Source: JAFIFT01 sp020051095 (GTDB lineage: Bacteria > Pseudomonadota > Gammaproteobacteria > Legionellales > Legionellaceae). Taken from it: a stretch of 64,000 nt of DNA. Under the pieces are notes generated by a model. That model searched no databases. It was given only the letters and a program-made list of their open reading frames with translations, and was not told where the DNA came from. Below, in pieces: positions 63,695 through 64,000 of the stretch; positions within the stretch are counted from its first letter, which is position 1; every line of letters begins with the position of its first letter. Position numbers and translations under genes: made by a program. Location of the stretch: the NCBI RefSeq assembly GCF_964199965.1, contig NZ_CAXMZT010000001.1, forward strand, positions 1 through 64,000, read 5' to 3'.

Positions 63695-64000
63695 GTTTAT
63701 CGGACTCCTCTCCTTTTGCTATGGCCATCCCTGATTTTAATGCGGATATGACGGCATCTTTTGGTCCGTCAGCCACGATCCTTCCATCATCGACCACAAT
63801 GATGCGATCAACAAGACTAAGCATGGAATATTTGTGTGTGATCATCACCATCGTATGATTTTTAGTTAAACACGTTTTTAGTTGCGCCTTAAAAATCCGC
63901 TCACTATTATCATCCATAGAGGTTGTTGGCTCATCAAACACAATAATTTTGGGATCATTAAGCAAGGCTCTTGCAATCGCAACTGCCTGCCTTTGCCCAC
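63687..64000 (-). CDS. Type I secretion ABC transporter, C-terminal part (gene runs off window)
   Basis: The minus-strand frame is open to the window edge and reads GQRQAVAIARALLNDPK then IIVFDEPTTSMDD, that is, the end of the ABC signature and Walker B, followed by the H-loop MVMITHKYSML. About 104 residues are visible. Together with the downstream HlyD gene this is the LapB/LssB-type exporter of a type I secretion system. The membrane and peptidase-like domains would lie beyond the window. Confidence 0.92.
   Translation of the reverse strand, partial: GQRQAVAIARALLNDPKIIVFDEPTTSMDDNSERIFKAQLKTCLTKNHTMVMITHKYSMLSLVDRIIVVDDGRIVADGPKDAVISALKSGMAIAKGEESDKHD

Overview
The window is a stretch of bacterial chromosome, densely packed with housekeeping genes and with short intergenic gaps. 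Gene content and order point to a gammaproteobacterium, most likely in or near the order Legionellales (Legionella/Coxiella relatives). This rests on family resemblance and synteny read by eye, not on a search. Supporting points are the rlmN-pilF-rodZ-hisS-yfgM-bamB-der cluster with ispG missing (fitting a lineage that makes isoprenoids by mevalonate), a compact E1alpha-E1beta-E2 dehydrogenase operon, homogentisate dioxygenase, a secreted phospholipase C-like protein, a type I secretion pair, and several large unrecognised proteins, one with a protein-kinase core. No rRNA, tRNA, insertion sequence, prophage or CRISPR array was found.

Layout. 1-4.1 kb: the end of a four-helix-bundle (S23/Avd-like) gene followed by a GC-rich hairpin, then on the minus strand a UspA protein with an SLC13-type transporter, and a phospholipase C-like gene. 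4.2-13.1 kb: rlmD-relA, a Mth938-like gene on the other strand, then rpfE-like, recJ and comEC. 13.2-21.7 kb, minus strand: a small membrane protein of unknown function, the E1alpha/E1beta/E2 operon, a 938-residue membrane protein and hmgA. 22-23.9 kb: yebC, ruvC, ruvA. 23.9-32.4 kb: pabB, a CoA-type Nudix gene, minC and lpxH, interleaved with three unrecognised proteins and miaE. 32.4-40.2 kb: ndk through der. 40.4-42.5 kb: a frameshifted thiamine pyrophosphokinase and a kinase-like protein. 42.6-44.4 kb: pcnB-folK. 44.6-52.6 kb: yicC-gmk-rpoZ-spoT-ridA, a retroviral-type aspartic protease, an ABC-F ATPase, a membrane protein and murI. 52.5-58 kb, minus strand: a membrane-TPR protein, then MoxR, DUF58 and transglutaminase genes. 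58.4-61.9 kb: guaB-guaA-tadA. 61.9-64 kb, minus strand: a small membrane protein and type I secretion genes, the last running off the window.

How they fit together. Both (p)ppGpp enzymes (relA and spoT) are present, alongside GTP supply (guaB, guaA, gmk, ndk). Envelope work is represented by lpxH, murI, bamB, minC, the RodZ-like gene and pilF. DNA uptake and repair are represented by comEC, recJ, ruvC and ruvA.

Main points of interest. A 13-bp palindrome of the AGGGA-N3-TCCCT type lies about 30-60 nt upstream of four unrelated minus-strand genes. A GGGCTC/GGGCAC hexamer array sits against the four-helix-bundle gene, with a second array far away. A 162-bp element with 32-bp imperfect terminal inverted repeats lies in front of the yebC promoter. 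A strong promoter lies 230 nt upstream of ndk with no gene between. The thiamine pyrophosphokinase is broken at a run of seven C.
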